A DNA stretch of 64,000 nt from Sthenelais limicola (lineage: Eukaryota; Annelida; Polychaeta; Phyllodocida; Sigalionidae), in the NCBI GenBank assembly GCA_942159475.1, contig OW804094.1, positions 10,051,555 to 10,115,554 on the forward strand. The letters are read 5' to 3'. Position 1 is the stretch's first letter, and each line of letters opens with the position of its first letter. Below are positions 61,181 to 64,000 of the stretch, piece by piece. The position numbers and the translations under genes are program-made. Under the pieces are notes generated by a model. It had not been told where the DNA came from. It did not search any database and saw nothing but the letters and a program-made list of their open reading frames with translations.

Positions 61181-61346
61181 CTAAGGCTCAGTCTGGCTCC
61201 TGTGTATAACTATTCCAGGGTGTGTTTCTTTAGTATAAAAGATAATCCTTTACCATATATAAATACATGTTAAACCACCCTATGACCTTATAAGCTGCTG
61301 GGATATATATCTACCTAGAAACCGGAGTAGGTTGGGTAGTAGTACT

Positions 61347-61522
61347 CAGTCTAGGCCCACAGATGAGAGTCCCTTCAAACGGAGGGAAAGCCTCTTGCCT
61401 CAAACCGCAAAATGTCATTATAATTCCATTAAGACTGCAAAACGTCAGTATAACCTCATTAGAACGCCTAGCTCTAGGACAGGAAACCGATTAGCGCAGT
61501 AGGGGTCCAATCACAGAGATGT
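61347..61522. mobile_element. MITE family D copy, right end lost
   Basis: CAGTCTAGGCCCACAG; AGGAAACCGATTAGCGCAGT inside. Confidence 0.85.
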
Positions 61523-61534
61523 GACCCTGTACTA

Positions 61535-61720
61535 CTAGTAGTAGTAGTAGTCATAGTAGTAGGCGAGTGGTTGCCTTGGCTGATACTGGAGGAGTAGCAG
61601 GAGGAGGAGGAGGATGGGGGGATGGTGTAGTGTTGGTGTGGTGTTGATACTACTACTGCACCCCTCTGCTACCACCACCCACCACCACCACTAGACACCA
61701 GACCCAGGAGGACACCCTAC
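61535..61720. repeat. (TAG)n and (CCA)n repeats
   Basis: A (TAG)n run near 61540-61560, then GGA triplets and CCA triplets near 61670-61690. Confidence 0.7.
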
Positions 61721-61817
61721 CTGTGTGATGGTGGTGCTACCAATACTACTACCAGTGGTCCTCGGGGGAGGAGTCACACCATCTATTTTGTCTATCCCTA
61801 CCAGATCCTTATAATAT

Positions 61818-61992
61818 ATCCATCCATCCATCTGTCTATCTATCGATCTGTCTATCCATCCATCTGTCTATCTATCGATCTATCTATCGATCTGTCTATC
61901 TATCGATCTGTCTGTCTATCTATCTGTCTATCTATCTATCTGTCTATCTATCTATCTGTCGATCTATCTATCTATCTATCTGTCTGTCTACT
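61818..61992. repeat. (TCTA/TCTG)n tetranucleotide microsatellite
   Basis: About 175 bp of TCTA, TCTG and TCGA units. Confidence 0.93.
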
Positions 61993-62368
61993 GAGTGAGT
62001 GAGTGAGATTGGTTGCTTAACGCCCTTATCAACACATTTAAGAAGTTATATCAAGGGCGGGAGAGCTGAGAGGGAGGCAGTTTATGATCATACCCAGGAA
62101 ATAGTGATAGAGAAGAAGGGAGAGAGAGACAGAGAAAAAGAGACAGAAAGCCCCTTTATGGTCATACCCAGGACCTGTCTCTCTATCTATCTATCTATAG
62201 ATCTATCCATCTGTAGAACGAATCATATAATAAATCTTGTAATAGATATTGTTCATGAAAGAGGTATAAGACAAGTGTTGAGTATTGGCGTATTCTAGAC
62301 ACATGACAAAGGTTAAAGGTGGGACCTGAACCAACGGCTTCCTGCTTGGTACTACTGCACCAAGTATA

Positions 62369-62553
62369 CAGTCTAGGCTCAAAGTTGATAAAAGTCCCTT
62401 CAAACTGAGGGAAGGCCTCTCCCTCCACAGTGCAAAGTGCCATTATAATTATATTAGGACCGCAAAATACCATTATACTACCATTGACGCCTAGTCCTGG
62501 CCCAGAAAAGCCATAGATTAGAAAAGCCATGAGAGGCTTTGAACCTAGACTGT
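62369..62553. mobile_element. MITE family D copy
   Basis: CAGTCTAGGCTCAAAG to CTTTGAACCTAGACTG; internal deletion of the GCGCAGTAGG part. Confidence 0.88.
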
Positions 62554-62670
62554 GATTGGTCTCTAGGGCTAATTGTGTCATCTACAGTCACATGTAGGTC
62601 AACTACATGTTTATGTAGGTCAACTACATGTCTGTCATTGAGACTTGTGACTATAATATGACTTCCCAGT

Positions 62671-63022
62671 CAATAGGGGAATTGCATGTCTCACTGCGCA
62701 TGTCTCTTACAGTGCATCATGGGATGGATTCTGATGAAATCTGACATAGAAATATTTGGCAACATTTTTATCAGAAATTGCAAAAATGTTTTCACCAATA
62801 TCTTTGATTTTATAATTGATCTATGAAAATCAAATGCATGATGGGAAAGATGGAGGCTTGTGTTATGGGAACATATATTACACATTGATATTGACATTAG
62901 AGCATGGATAAATATTCCATGCTGAACATGGCATGTTTTCTATAGGTTTTATACTGTACCATTAGTCCAATAATTCCATGCGAATCAAGATTTAAAATGG
63001 CGGCTATGTAAATCCCCTATTG
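62671..63022 (+). mobile_element. MITE family E copy, intact ends
   Basis: CAATAGGGGAATTGCATG to GTAAATCCCCTATTG; internal AAAATGGCGGCTATG. Confidence 0.93.
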
Positions 63023-63654
63023 CAGGACAAATGTCTACATTGCAAGGTCAATGGCCTGCTTAGAAAGAAGTCCTCGACTACCCACATTTCTAGACTTGAT
63101 TTAGTTCCTGGAGCCAGGCCCCAAGTCAGTATACTACTCACACCGACCCACTGGAGGGGACCACTGGAGCAACCCACTGGAGGGATGCACTGGAGGGACT
63201 GCACCTGGTGCTGCCGATGCTCCCCGGGGAAAGAGTAACAGGACAGTGTAGGCCCAGAGTTGAGGGAGAGGTAGAGATCGATGTTAAACTGACTTAAATT
63301 CTTCTTGTATAATGAATCTGTAACACTAAATTTTTGTATTTTGGGTTTGCCAGGATATTTTCATTATATGAAAATGGATTTAGTAAAAAAAATTTGTTCT
63401 TAAACAAGTAAGTAATGTATGCCCTTGGCAGGGTTGAAATAACAGGAGCCCTTACTAACAAGGTCATTATACTCTAGCAGCTAAAACACAAGTTATAAAG
63501 AACAGTACACAGATGCAGATAGACCTGGGGGAGAGAGAGCCTCCAGCCGCACCGACACCAGTGCCTCCCTCTAGTTGCCTCATTACCAACCAGGGGGCGT
63601 AGCAGTGTCAGGCGGTGACAGATGCTGCAGATCATACAGATTGTAGGTGTGGTG
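63023..63654. other. 5' flank, nothing secure
   Basis: It includes short repeats of CCCACTGGAGGG at 63147-63195. No supported exon. Confidence 0.45.
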
Positions 63655-63958
63655 GTGTTGTGAGAGGGAGAGAGTGGGAGTGGGGCGGAGGGAGAGGGGT
63701 GCGGGATTGGGGAGAGATGGGAGAGAGGAGGAGGAGGAGGAGGAGGAGGAGAGAGAGAGGGGGGTGGGGGGTGGAGGGAGGGAGGAGAGAGAGAAAGAGA
63801 CAGGGAGCGCGAGAGTGGGAGAGTGACAGTGAGAGAGCAGAGAGAGGGGGAGAGGGAGAGGGAGAGAGGGAGAGGGAGAGGGGGAAAGGGAGAAAGAGAA
63901 AGGAGAGACATATGGAGGGCGAGACAAAGAGAAAGAGAGAGGGAGGGAGAGAGAGAGA

Positions 63959-64000
<42 letters not shown>
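63655..64000. repeat. GA-rich tract reaching the window edge
   Basis: Purine repeats, including (GGA)n near 63728-63750 and a clean (GA)n run from 63962 to the end. Open frames on the minus strand are compositional. Confidence 0.9.

Noticed and set aside
63583..63650. Possible upstream non-coding exon of the gene (GTAATG donor-like site after CCCCTGGTTG on the minus strand)
   Set aside because: Only a single weak donor-like site in skewed sequence; nothing ties it to E1.
1..64000. Autonomous transposons
   Set aside because: No transposase, integrase or reverse transcriptase open frame was seen; all elements found are short and non-coding.

Overview
The window is animal nuclear DNA. Coding sequence is sparse and interrupted by introns with GT/AG junctions. 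Non-coding DNA is AT-rich and crowded with short terminal-inverted-repeat elements (MITEs), minisatellites and microsatellites. There are no bacterial-type operons, rRNA, tRNA or CRISPR. The element content and the divergence of the one gene from vertebrates suggest a marine invertebrate. I cannot name a phylum with confidence.

One gene runs through almost the whole window on the minus strand: the 5' half of an SLC4A11-like transporter (SLC4 family, also called BTR1/NaBC1). Ten coding exons were rebuilt from splice sites. Their reading phases fit at every junction, and from exon 3 onward the product follows vertebrate SLC4A11. In transcript order they are E1 59588-59777, E2 47573-47629, E3 40155-40192, E4 35027-35231, E5 19602-19686, E6 12910-13033, E7 11603-11809, E8 10390-10474, E9 9036-9158 and E10 602-715. 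They give about 409 residues: N-terminus, cytoplasmic domain and the first membrane segments. The rest lies beyond position 1. A second first exon (E1alt, 42849-43452) encodes a proline-rich N-terminus of 201 residues and joins E3 in the correct phase.

The striking feature is that splice junctions of this gene have been copied into its own introns. The 5' splice site of E9, with 34 nt of exon, lies inside a 66-bp minisatellite that fills 1185-9069: 119 extra copies plus the genuine one. The 3' splice site of E6, with 25 nt of exon, lies inside an 81-bp repeat with five copies (13009-13413). The 3' splice site of E4, with about 19 nt of exon, has a second copy 531 bp upstream (35743-35794). 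In all three cases use of a decoy reaches an in-frame stop.

The remaining sequence is intron and 5' flank. It holds at least 22 copies of MITE family A (about 235 bp), 13 of family B (about 400 bp; its ends carry TGAGTCA), and smaller families C to I. There is also one hAT-like element, one Tc1/pogo-like element and several single fold-back elements. A 32-bp minisatellite (59932-61180) and a GA-rich tract (63655-64000) lie upstream of E1. I found no second gene and no transposase or reverse transcriptase.
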